Positions 34,575 through 46,900 of a stretch of DNA of 64,000 bases are shown piece after piece. How positions within the stretch are numbered: the first letter of the stretch is position 1; each line of letters begins with the position of its first letter. The position numbers and the translations under genes are program-made. Origin of the DNA: Liquidambar formosana (lineage: Eukaryota; Streptophyta; Magnoliopsida; Saxifragales; Altingiaceae). The DNA lies in NCBI GenBank assembly GCA_039720395.1, contig CM077824.1:20235046-20299045 (forward strand), written 5' to 3'. The notes beneath the pieces are model-generated. The model had not been told where the DNA came from. It searched no databases and saw only the letters and a list, made by a program, of their open reading frames with translations.

Positions 34575-35730
34575 TGTAATTGATTTTTCTTATCCTGTTT
34601 TATGCCAAAACAAACAGAGCTTTCAGTCAGATTGGAAATCTTTGGAGTAGAGAGGGAGAGTGGATTGAGGATGAAATTGCTATCCGAAGTGAAATTTATA
34701 GTCATTTTGTGGCAACCCACGGTGGATTAGATTACGAGCCAAACTTAGAACACAGGGCCAAAGGGTTGATCCTTGTTCAAAATATTTCCAAGCTACCTTT
34801 CACTGGTGAGTGGTGAGGAAATAAAAAAACAGTTGTGTTTCAAATTGGGGCTGTAAAGGCCAAGGATGGAACCAGGATTTTATCTTGAAGGTGGCCAAAG
34901 TATGAATAATAAAAATTTTACCTTTCAATTATGAGAATCATACTAAGATTCAAGATTAAATATATTAATACATTGAATGGAATATAAATGACTCGACCTT
35001 ACTTATATTTCTTTAAAACCATGACCAAAAAAAAAAAGAAGAAGAAGAAGAAGAAAAGGGGTTGACAGCAGCAATAAATTTGAAGAAGGTTTAATAAAAA
35101 TAAAAAATAAAAATAAAGATTTAAAAAAAACCAAAAAAGCGTACCTTAATATGTAGAAATTGAGCAATAATTTTCTCCGGCAAGATACTTTCTGCCAACT
35201 GTTACTCTCTAGTGTACTCAATGATTTTGTTTAACAGAAATCTGGGATAAATCCAAGATAGGAGAAGGTGTTTGTTTTTTTAAATTATTTTGGACATTTT
35301 ACCTTTTGTATATATTAATTCTAGCTTTTTATCTTTAGGTATAAGTTACCTATTTGATTTTTAGGGGATCTTGTGAGGAACCATTGTGTTGATTGGGCGG
35401 GACCATTGGTTGATTGTGCCTAAAAACCCAAAACTAGTAAATTACGTTTTGGTGACCATTTAGCAATATAATATCAAAACCAAACCCATTAGTAGTCATT
35501 TCATAGTAGATTGATAATCAATTTGTAACAAATTAGCACGTAATACCTTGTTTTAGTATTAGTTTTGAATCTGGTCACCAAAAAAATACTTTATCAAGAC
35601 AATTTTTTGGAAATGAGGGGGGGTCATGGCCAGCCCAGGCCTAAGTCTAGTTCCGTCCCTGCTAAAGGCCCTGGGTGCGGATGGTTTCTTGGGCTGTTCT
35701 TTCAACACAACGGGATGTGGTGAATGGTTA
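34575..35730 (+). pseudogene. L1 LINE relic split by a hAT element
   Basis: Plus-strand translation FYAKTNRAFSQIGNLWSREG, then EWIEDEIAIRSEIYSHFVAT, EHRAKGLILV and a GAVKA block. This is the region just before the reverse transcriptase of plant L1s (FFHAK...GKLxxEEGEW...LGxLKAPGPDGF). The reading stops at 34860 where an 801-bp hAT element lies and resumes at 35662 with LKALGADGFLG and QHNGMW, in the expected order. Frame breaks are present. Confidence 0.75.
34861..35661. mobile_element. hAT-like non-autonomous element, 801 bp, inside the L1 relic
   Basis: The ends CAAGGATGGAACCAGG and TAGTTCCGTCCCTG are inverted relatives of those at 406-851, with long internal similarity near both ends. The flanks GTAAAGGC (34853-34860) and CTAAAGGC (35662-35669) match at 7 of 8. 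Removing the insert restores the L1 motif order. Confidence 0.8.
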
Positions 35731-37943
35731 GACACTGCAGTAGCTTCATCCTTTCTTAATTTGTGTAATTTTTTATAAGGAAAAATGGTAGATGGGGTAA
35801 TCACTCGTGATGACTTGTACTTGGGCGTGACCATTAGCTTTCTTATCCATTGAGGAATCCATGATAGGAGATGCCTAAATGGACCCACAAAGGGAGATCT
35901 GCAGGTAGTCTCTCAAGTTGGTTAAGTCATAGTCTAACCAAAACCCCACCAAATGTTAGTGACTCCAATGCATGAATAAAACAATTAAGGGACAAATACA
36001 CAATACAACCCCACCAAATGTAAGTTAATCCAATAGATGAATAAAACAATTAAGGGACAAGTATACAATACGCTACCACCCTCGAAACTCAAATCTTTAA
36101 TTACCTGACGTAATACACCTTTATCTGATCACTAGACGACAACCCTTGGTGGTCTTTCTTAAATTGCGTTATTTGCTAAGAAAAATTAATCATACATTTA
36201 TTATGCCCATTCCTATACCGAAAATGCGTTAATTACTGTAGGCCTATCCGTTAAATCAGTTGGTTTCAACTCTCGATGGATAAGACTTATAATGCGGTGC
36301 ATGGGCATGGTGTCATACTCAATTTTGATTAATGGGTCTCAACTTTACGCAAAGCAACCTATTAATATGGGAAAGTAGCCTAAACCAAAACCAAACCGAA
36401 AATTTTGGTTTTGGAAAAATGGAACCAAGACCAAACCGAGTGGAAAAAAAAAAACCAAGGGGGGAATTTGGCTATAGGTCCACCCTATAACACTTATTTT
36501 ACAATAAGTCCAGCAATTTTTCCCTTAACCTAATTAGTCCTTTTACCCCTTTTAATAAAATACTCATTAGGTCCTTATCTCTTTCTCTCTCTCTCACTCA
36601 TATCCAACGATGCTCTCCCTACTCTCACCAACGCCAAATATGATGCCGATGATGCTTGCGTCCTCCATCTCCGACGAACTCACCCGCCTCTCCTCTCCAT
36701 TTCTTCTTTTTATTTTTTATTTTTATTTTCTCCTTCTGCTATCATTAGATGTAGGGATTTTTTTTTCCTTTCAACTAGAAAATGGTACAACTTAACTGGA
36801 AGTTGGAGGAAAATATCATTAGATTTTTGGTGCAGTGCATTTGGTCTCCTTTGAAAGGTTCTAGCCTTGATCTCATCAGGAGAGAGCAGCAAAGTTTTGG
36901 AACAATGGGGGCGGATGAGAATGCTGATACTTTTATGGGTTCACTATGTCTATCCCTTTTTTTTAATATTCCCTCTGTCTCTCTCACAAAGACAGGTCAT
37001 TTTTGTTATTTTTGTTGTCCTCACATGTTTTTCCACTTTGAAAAGTCAAATCATAAATTTTTTGAACTTTCCTATAACACTTTTTGTTATTGGGGAAATT
37101 TTAGATTAGTCGGCCTATAGGACAATGATTACAGCTAGTAGTCATTATTAATTAAGTTAATAGTCATTTACTAAGAAGTTAGTAGCATTTAGCACTTAAC
37201 TGTAAGTATCTTCCTATAACCCAATCAATCTAAAATTCTCCCTTTATTATTTTGAGAATTACTGTTGTGTCTTTATTCTTTTAGACAATGCAAACAATAA
37301 TATTTTACTATTTCAATTTTTTTTTCTTCACTTATCATGGATTTTGTTTCAAAATTTTGATAAGTAAATTTCCCAAAAATAAAATAAAAAGTCAAAAATG
37401 AGCGTACATATTCCAAGATACGAGTTTTTAAAATTTGAAAATTAAAAAACTAACTTCACGTGACTAACGTGAAATTTGTTACACAAGGTACCCTGAAAAA
37501 AAAAAAAAAAAATAAAATAGGGGAACGCCCTTAGTACTTTAGTAGGAAATAAGGGTGAACTAGGGATATCAAAAAGCGAATGACTTAATGCAATTATATA
37601 ATTTAAATGTCATGGACTTAGTGAGTTAGCGGAAAAGGTGTTGGACCTATTGTTAATATTTCATCTTTCCCTAAAAACAGAACCAAACGAAACCGGATCA
37701 TTGTGGCCGGTTTGGTTTGGTTCATGGTTTGAACCAAACTCTCGGACACCCCCTGTATAGTATATACAAGATAAGCAAAAGCAGCTCAGAGAACACTGTT
37801 ATAGTGTAGGTTTCTAAGAATTAACATCCGAACTGTTAGAAGTAAAGGTTACCAACGGGTAACCCTGGCTGCCTAGCAATGCTGTTCCAAGAATTGACAT
37901 CAAAATGTATCTGTACAGTAAGGTAAAACAGAGTTGCACACTA
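35731..37943. other. Intergenic region between L1 relic and the MORC 3' end
   Basis: It contains a 65-bp tandem duplication (35942-36071). Two stretches rich in AACCAAAACC/GGTTTTGG (36385-36470 and 37680-37740) bracket about 1.2 kb whose inner borders carry GGTCCA/TTGGACC-type inverted motifs; an insertion is possible but unproved. A CT-rich stretch at 36600-36700 resembles coding sequence but has no identifiable domain. Confidence 0.4.
35942..36071. repeat. 65-bp tandem duplication
   Basis: Units 35942-36006 and 36007-36071 begin AACCCCACCAAATGT and share GAATAAAACAATTAAGGGAC, with a few substitutions. Confidence 0.85.
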
Positions 37944-40900
37944 TCATGTCACTTTACAAGCCCTTGTAGGACCCCTTCTAAGCCTTTTCGAGACTGGAGG
38001 CCTAACACCCTCTTCCGTAGGTTGAATCGAATCATCTTTATTGCCTACAAAATCCCAGAAAAAAGCAACACATGTACATGTAAGTAACAGAAAAGAAAGA
38101 TATTCCGTAGTAAAAATATTTTTGATCGGCATTTCAAAGTAGATATATTTGGCCATTAGTAGTTTTACCACACAGTACAAATATCATCGATCACATCATC
38201 CAGAGTGCTGGAGTTGATGAGACCAGTATTGTCAAATAAAGATAATTGTAAATTCAAATCAGAAGTCTTCAAATTTTGGCAGGATAACTGGCAAGGTGGA
38301 TATTGGAAATTAGACAGAATTGCTAATGCCACGTACTGACATACTAATATATGTAATATATGGAGATATCTCACAGATGCTACTAGGGGAAGAGCTGTTC
38401 TCAAAACCAAAAGAGAGGTAAAGGGTAGGAACCAAAGAGATGTTTTAGATAAGAAATGTGTTTTCTACAACTACATTAAAGTAGCACCACTAGGTGGGAG
38501 GATGAGTATAATGCTGCATCCATAAGAAGTAGCATTATACTTACCAGAGGAACTACAAAGACAAGGGTGAGGCCAAAAAGGACATGGTGGAGGTATGGAG
38601 AAAGGAACCAATGCCACCTGTGATTGACAAAACCTATCACTATGAAGAGGACTGGGCATCAGGACTTCCAGAAAATCTAGAATATGGTCTTGCTCTAACC
38701 CCCTAAATTTCCTTTATTTTGTCCCATCCTGCCAAGGGACACATTTGTGGTGGGTTTGGGATATACTTCACATTTAGCAGTTTCAATCTTTGTGCCTACA
38801 GCCATCAGCGTTCTATATAAAGTTACACCACCAAGCTTTTCCTAATAAGAGGTGTCTAAATTGTCAAGCTCTGAACAGGATATATAGAACTGTGGTAACT
38901 CACCTCCTGATGTGCTAGTAGTATTAACAAGTTGCACAACTTCTTTGCTTTGAATTGCTGTCTGTTTGGAAACATATCCAGATCGCTTTGCAGACACAGT
39001 GATAACTCCACTATCAACCGCTTGTTCAGGAGTTCCACATAATCCATTGAAAGGCATCATATAACAGAACCTATTAATGCAAAATATTTCAATCAAAGAG
39101 GGATATGATACCATAAAAATTAAAAGAACCAAATGTATACATTTCAAATAGATCTTGAAATCACAAACTGCAAGTCTTTCACATGATATCAGTTGCATCA
39201 TGGGTCAGAATTAATTACCCAACCCCCAGATCATATTATACACACACACACACACACATATATGTTGGTCAAATATTCAAGCAGTAGTAAAAAGGTTGCT
39301 CTCAATTAGAAATTCATTATAAGGTCTAGAAGCACAGCCAAGTTACAATGCACTAGAGTTCATATAAGTGTTTAACTGCAACAATGGACTTGTAAGAGTC
39401 TCAATCTTCATACCATCCCAGCCCACTTGAAGGAAAATTATACAATACCAAGGTGTGATATACCAAGACAATGATGCTCAAGCAACAAATATTCTACCAA
39501 ATAGTTTTCCATATAAAAAAAACTCTCATTAGGTTAGTATACTTGTAGTTTATCAATCAAGATATAAAAACAGCACACACTTTCATGCATGGACACATAC
39601 AGTCAGCACTTAGCAGGGATGGACCCATGAAGAGTGTTAATTGAATGGTATTGGTTAGGTTAAAATCCCTAACCTGCAAACCCTTTATTAATAGAAAACC
39701 AAATATAGTGTAAAGACCAAAATACCCTTGCTCCTATAACTAATACCAAAATACATATCATAACACTCCCCCTCAAGTTGGAGAGTATATATCATATAAT
39801 CCCAACTTGCAACATAATAATTCTAAGCGAGATCGAGATAAAGACTTAGTAAACATATCAGCAAGTTGATCCTGAGTTGAGACATAAAGAGTCACAATTA
39901 AGCCATTCTCTAACTTTTCACGAACAGGATGACAGTCCACTTCAATATGCTTTGTCCTTTCATGAAATACTGGATTCAAGGCGATATGAATAGCAGCTTG
40001 ATTGTCACATGACATCTTCATGGGCAATAAAATGTCAAAACCCATTTCCATCAAAAGATGCTTTATCCATGAAAGTTCACATGAAGTATGAGCCACAGCT
40101 CGATACTCAGCTTCTGCACTCGACCTAGCAACAACACTCTGCTTCTTACTTTTCCATGTAATCAGATTACCTCCCAAAAAGGTACAATATCCGGTAGTAG
40201 ATCTCCTATCAGATGGGGATCCAACCCAATCAGGACCAATGAAACCTTCCACTCTTAAATGTCCATTGGCTTTGTACAAAAGTCCACGACCTAGATAAGC
40301 TTTAAGATACTTCACTACTCGAATGACTGCCTCCCAATGTGGAACACGTGGACTTGCCATAAATTGACTAATAACACTAACAGCAAATGATATGTCCGGA
40401 CGTGTAATAGTAAGTTAATTCAGTTTGCCCACTAGTTGCCGATATCTCTCCGGATCTGACATCAACTCTCCATTATCACAACTCAACTTCACATTTGGAT
40501 CCATAGGAGTTTCCACGGGTTTAGACCCTAACAAACCAGTCTCTTCAAGATTGTCTAACACATACTTTCTTTGTGAGAGACTTATTCCTTCTTTTGACCG
40601 AGCTACCTCAATACCTAGAAAATAACGTAAATGTCCCAAATCCTTGGTTTGAAACTTGGATTGTAGAAAGGTCTTCAAATTAGCAATACCTATTTGGTCA
40701 TCTCTAGTAATAATGATATCATCAACATAAACCACCAATAAAACCTTCCTTCTGTCTGAAGTAAGAGAGAAAACGGAATGATCAGACTGGCAACGATGTA
40801 TTCCAAACTCTAAAATAGCTTCACTAAATTTACCAAACCACGCGCAAGGAAATATTTTGAGACCATAAATGGCCTTACAAAGTCTGCACACTTTCCCATA

Positions 40901-43900
40901 CTCCTCCTGAGCAACAAAACCAGGAGGTTACTCTATATAAACTTCCTCATGGAGATCGCCATGTAAGAAAGCATTCTTGACATCTAACTGAAAAAGAGGC
41001 CACTTGAAGGAAGCAGCCAATGAAATTAAGATGCGAACAGATGCAATCTTTGCAACAGGAGAGAAAGTCTCAGCATAATCAACGCCGTAGGTTTGAGTGT
41101 GTCCCTTTGCAACAAGGTGAGCCTTCAAGCACTCAACAGAACCATCAGGTCAGTACTTCACAACATACACCCAACGACACCCCACAGTAGATTTATCGGG
41201 AGGAAGGTTCACAAGATCCCAATTCTGATTATTATATAAAGCTGACATTTCATCCTCCATAGCTGTCCGCCACCCAGGAATAGACAAAGCCTCTTGAATA
41301 GATTTAGGGAGAGAAACAAAAGACATGGAAGCAATAAAAGCTCAAAGAGACAAAGATTAATGAGCATACGAAACAAAGTGAGCAATAGGATTAGAAGTAC
41401 ATGAACGTTTACTTTTCCGTAATGCAATGGCAGGGTGTCAGAATTAGGCACAGGGAGGGGAAGAGAATCTCCTGACAGGGGCAACGGTTGAGTGGCAGGC
41501 ACCAGAGGCAAAGAAGGAGGTGAAATACGCCACCAGGTGTAAACCTGCAAGGGCTTATCATGAGAAGAAAGAACTGGAACAGGAGGAGGAGGTAAACGTG
41601 GAAGACAAGAGAAAGAAGAATCCAACTCAACATCCAAAGAGGAAGAGAAATAAGCAATAGACTCTAGAAAAGTGACATCCACGCACACAAAATGACGCCT
41701 AAGAGATGGAGAATAACACTTGTATCCCTTCTAAGTGCGGGAATAGCCTAGAAAAACACAACGAATAGATCGGGGATCAAGTTTATCTCCCCAGGACGAA
41801 GGACATGAACAAAACAGACACGACCAAATACTCAAGGGGGTAAAGCAAAAGGAGGTGTCCTCGGAAACAAAGTAGCATGGGGAGTTTGTCGAGCAAGAAC
41901 GGTAGAAGGCATGCAATTTAAAAGATAGCAAGCTGTGAGAACAGCATCACTCCAATAAAGCTTAGGGACATGCATATGAAATAATAAAGCTCGTGTGGTT
42001 TCTAATAAATGTTGCATTTTGCGCTCAGTGACCCCATTCTGTTGAGGAGTCTAATTGCAAGAAGACTGGTGAACAATGCCATGCTCAACAAAGAATTCAG
42101 ACAAACAAGATTCAAAATACTCTTTAGCATTATCTGATCTAAAAATGTGAATGAAAGCATCAAATTGATTCTTTATTTCATTATGAAATGCGCAAAAAAT
42201 GGAATATAATTAAGATCTTTCTTTCATAAGATAAAGATAAGTCATCCGAGAATAGTCATCCACAAAAATAACAAAATACCTAAAACCAAGATAGGACTTG
42301 ACTCGATTAGGACCCCAAATATCTGAATGAACCAAATGAAAGGGACGAGACACTCGACTCACTAGTCCAGAAACATAGGGCACACGATGGTGCTTACTCA
42401 ATTGACAAGCTTCACAAGATAAGGACTCAAGTTGACGACATGAGGGAACCAACAACTTCAGATTCTGAAGAGAAGGGTGCCCTAGACGACAATGATGCTC
42501 CAACGGAGAGAGAGAAGATTGCAAAGCTATAGAAGGAGAGAAGCCAGCACTAGTAAAGTAATAAAAACCTCCATTCTCATGCCCGCCACCAATCATCTTC
42601 CCGGTCTTGAGATCCTGAAAAGTACAATGTGTAGGAAAGAATGTCACAAAACAATTAAGGGATTTGTAAGTTTATTGATAGAAGTGAGACTGAAAGGAGA
42701 TTTAGGAACATATAAAACTGAGGTCAAAGGAAAAGAAGAGGTAAGAGTAGCGGTGCCCAAACCAGATATGGGAGAAGTTGAGGCATCAGCTAAGGTGACA
42801 CTGGGTAAGGAGAGTGATGGATGCATATGAGATAACATACCTGAAGTCCTTGTCATATGGTCTGTGGCCCAAGAGTCAATGACCCAGAAGGTAGAAGATG
42901 AAAGAAAAGCTGTAGGAGTACCTGTTTGAGCAAGAGTAGTAGTGGAAGCTGAAGAGGCGGAGCTCTACAGACAAGAGACAATGGTACTCATCCTCTGGTA
43001 TAGAAACCACCTGGGAAGCTAGAGGCACTGAAGGACTAGACTGAGTGGAGAAAGTAATAGGAGCAGCAGGAAGGCTAGCTTGGAATTCAATATCATCATG
43101 AAACATAGCTTGGTTGGCGGAGGGTCACCCATGGTTCTTAAAACAAAAATCCACAATGTGGCTGTCACCACCACAATAAGTGCATTTTCGATTTCCACGA
43201 CCTCTACCACAGCCACGACCCCCATGACCACCACGTCCGTCTCTAAAATTGCCACTGTCTCCTGTGGTGGTGGGTAAGGCTGATTTCTCAAGGGGGTTAA
43301 CAAGGGTAGAGGTATGAGAATCAGATAAGGAGGCCTGTCGCAGTCGACTAAACACCTCACTGAGAGAAGGAAGCTCCTTACTGCCTAAAATTTAAGATTT
43401 GACAGAATCAAAGGAAGATGACAAGCCAGAAAGAAAGCAAGTTACATTCATACATTCATGTTACCGTTGCATGGCCCTAATGTCGGCAGATATAGGTTGA
43501 TATAAATTAAGCTTCCTCACAAATTGTCTTGAATTTAGCGTAATACTCGGCCAAAGTACGATCTTCCAAGCCAACAGAAAAATAATCCTAGTGAAGTTGG
43601 TAAATGCAAGTCAAATTATTGGAACTTGAATACAATTCCCGAGCTTGGTCCCATACAAGTTTCGCAGTCGACAAGAAAACAAGACTACAACTGATCTGAG
43701 GCTCCATACTATTTCATAAACTACTACGAATTTGGGCATCCTCAGCCCGCCAATTAGCATACAATGTATCAATGGATGTAGGGGGATCATCTGCCAGATA
43801 CTTAAATTTTTTTCATCCAAGGAAGAAAACTTCCACAGCTTGAGCCCAATAAGCATAATTACTACCATTTAATCGAATTGTTGTGATGGGAAGCAAATCC

Positions 43901-46900
43901 GGAGATATAAGGAAACTGGTATTAGTATTAGCACTCTCCTTTGAATCCATAATATGAAGAAATTAACAACCAAATAATAATGCTGGCCCAATAAAACACA
44001 ACCAAAAAAGACAGTAGCACTGTGGCTAAAAAAAGAAGAAAAGCACCACATAAGGCTGCTAGAGAGTATCAAACACAGCTAAGGAATGGTCGCCAGTCAC
44101 AACCAAACCGCCACACATCACCATGTTTGGGCCAGCCATGAATTCGTTGCCAAAGAGAGTTAAATACCCATGAAAAAAAGGGAAAAACAAGACCTTAAGG
44201 TGCCAACAACACCATACGGAGGAAGGTCAGCACACTAGGAGTCGTCAAACAGAGAGAAAGATGGAAAGAAGACAAGGTCGAACCTTTGAAGGGGTGTAAC
44301 AGTGATATCGGGGCAAGTTTAGGCTTGGAACATGGCTATCGAAGTCACCACAGGCCTTACGAATAGGAGAACTCCTTTGTAGATGAGAGTCGAGCAGTGT
44401 AGAAGAGGCACGAACCTTCGTAGATAAGAGTCGAGCCTTGTAGAAGAGTCACGAATAGGAAAAAGGTTTTCGTCAAGCTTCGTAGGGGCTTCGTGACGAT
44501 TGTCGGGACTCTCCAGCAAGTCGCCGGTGGTCGTCGAGGCGCCGAGAAGGGTCGCCGGTGGTCGTCGAGTCTCCAAAAAGGGTCGCCGATGGTTGATTCT
44601 CGGAGAAGAGTCGCTGGCAGTGGCCGTTCTTCAATTTAGCTTTGATACCATGTTAATTGAATGGTATTGGTTAGGTTAAAATCCTTAACCTGCAAACCCT
44701 TTATTAATAGAAAACCAAATACAGTGTAAAAACCAAAATACCCTTGCTCCTATAACTAATACCAAAATACATATCATAACAAAGAGAACCGGGGGCCGTG
44801 GCCTCAGCAATATATATCTATATATATATATATGTTAAATTTACAACCTAAAAGCTATATATATATGTTAGGTTGGAAACTTAACATGGTATCAAAGCCC
44901 ATTATTGTTGTCGTGTTATTATTGGTCCTATTTCATTTGTGAGCTCGTTGTTGGACCTATTTCGTTCGTGAGCCCGTTGTTATTGTTCACCTGATAGGCT
45001 CCTCGTTGTCTTGTTAGGCTTGCACGTAAGGAGGAGTGTTGGGAAGTTCCACGTCCCACATCGATTAAAATATTAAGTTTAATATGGCTTCATATACTAG
45101 AGGGCCCAAACAAGTATATGAAGCTATGTAAATGTTTATAATGAATCGATGTGAGATGTGATATTTTTCCAACACTCCTCACGTGAAAACCTAACAAGAA
45201 AGAAATGAGCCTATCACATGGACAACAAAGACGGGCTCATGTATGAAATGGCCCAAGAATAACATGCTCTAATACCATGTTAAATTTCCAACCCAATAGC
45301 CTAAGCTATGAGGTGGAGGGCCCTATATCAAGCCATATGAAACTTAATATTTTAATCAATGTAGGGTGTGAGACTTCCCAACTATATATATATATATATA
45401 TATTAATTTGTATTTCAAACTTTTGAAAATTTTATACACTTGGCCCTTTCAATGTGTGTTTTGGACTATTAAAAAAAAAAAAAATCATTTATTGATTTTA
45501 CTTAAAAGTGCCTCACTTAAGTAAGAAACAAAGAAAGAATTTATAGGCACATCCATAATATCCAAGGGAAGACAATTCATCAATTTGCTATATAAACAAA
45601 AGAGATGCTGTAATGCCGATTTTACTTAAAAGTGCCTCACTTAAGTAAGAAACAAAGAAAGAATTTATAGGCACATCCATAATATCCAAGGGAAGACAAT
45701 TCATCAATTTGCTATATAAACAAAAGAGATGCTGTAATGCCGAATAATTCTCATTAATTAAAAAGACCTATTACAAGCGTATAACTAGATGACTGATCCT
45801 TAGAAAAAGGAAACTATAATAACCCTAATATGACTAAAGGATTAAACTACCCTTACCAAACCAAAATGTTACATCTCACACCCCCCCTTAAACTCATGAT
45901 GCGAGCTCAGAAAGCATCAAGAGTTTGACAAGAAGAAATCAAAACCAAGTCGAGGTATGAGACAACATAAAGAAATCTGCAAGCTCTACAAAACGCACAA
46001 ATCACCAACTCTATGTCCTATCCCAATTTGCCAATCATCGACTATAACTACTCATCATAAACTGCACTGTGGTAGTAGAAAGTACAAACGCTTCCAAAGG
46101 ATGGGATAGTCACTGAGAAGATAGGAAATCTAATGAAACAACAATATTCGTGGACCCTTTAATGTGGTCACAGAGCCAATGATCAAACAAAAGCTAATGC
46201 TCAAGCTGGGTCCAAACAATAATAAAGAACTCAGAAGTCACTTAAACACCAAAAAGCAACCAATAACACTGTAATCACATAAAACCAATTTAATATACTA
46301 ATATGCTTTCTAGTAGTCAAATGATGATATTCTAATGACTTAAAACTTCAACAGATAGAGATAACGAGGGGGAGAGAGGTCGGATGGTACTAGAGTCTGG
46401 TGCTATAGAGAAGATGAAGAGGCTCAAAGGTGTTTCAATGTGCTGTGATAAATGTTGTGACTAACGTGAAGGTAGTTCAAAGGCCCTCAAAAGATCTATT
46501 GGGTGTTGCAACTGTAGATGAAGGCTTGATTTCTTACTGGAAGGTACGTAATGGACTGCAATCACTAGTAAGAGCTCGACTGTGTTCGACTAATGTGGGC
46601 TATGGTTCAACTGTGGTTCTTGAGAGTATCAACTGAGTTGTCAGTGGTATGAATATGTTGTAGTGGATTTGTATAACTAGTGAAGAAAGAAAGAAAGAAA
46701 GAGAAGAAAGAAGGAAAAGAAGAGAGAGAAGAAAATATTGCTGCTGTAAAATAAAAGAGAGAACGTAGGTTTTCTCTCTTGTATATTATCTTTTATACTA
46801 ATACAAGTACAAAGACAATGATACCTTTTAGCTTATTACAAGTAAATAAGAGCAATATAAGTCACTTTTCCAACACTTCCCCTCAAGTTGGTGCAAAGAT

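Larger units (their letters stand above)
39635..44781 (-). mobile_element. Ty1/Copia element, decayed, 5147 bp
   Basis: LTRs of 131 bp at 39635-39765 and 44651-44781 (TGTTAATTG...CATAACA) differ at three sites by eye. The target duplication AAGAG (39630-39634 and 44782-44786) is exact. Minus orientation follows from the primer-binding site TGGTATCAAAGC next to the right LTR and the polypurine tract CTTGAGGGGGAG next to the left. The domain order along the minus strand is gag, protease, integrase, RT, RNase H, which is Copia order. It lies in the 19-kb intron of the MORC-type gene, in the same orientation as the gene. Confidence 0.93.

Noticed and set aside
36600..36800. Captured gene fragment in the intergenic region
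   Set aside because: The reading MLSLLSPTPNMMPMML has no recognisable family and the surrounding possible element has no proven ends.
36441..37670. A 1.2-kb DNA transposon between the two AACCAAAACC-rich stretches
   Set aside because: Only about 12 bp of loose inverted similarity and no target duplication could be found.
42492..43277. Open frames on + across 42492-43277
   Set aside because: Antisense shadows of the Copia gag, protease and integrase region that is clearly coded on -.
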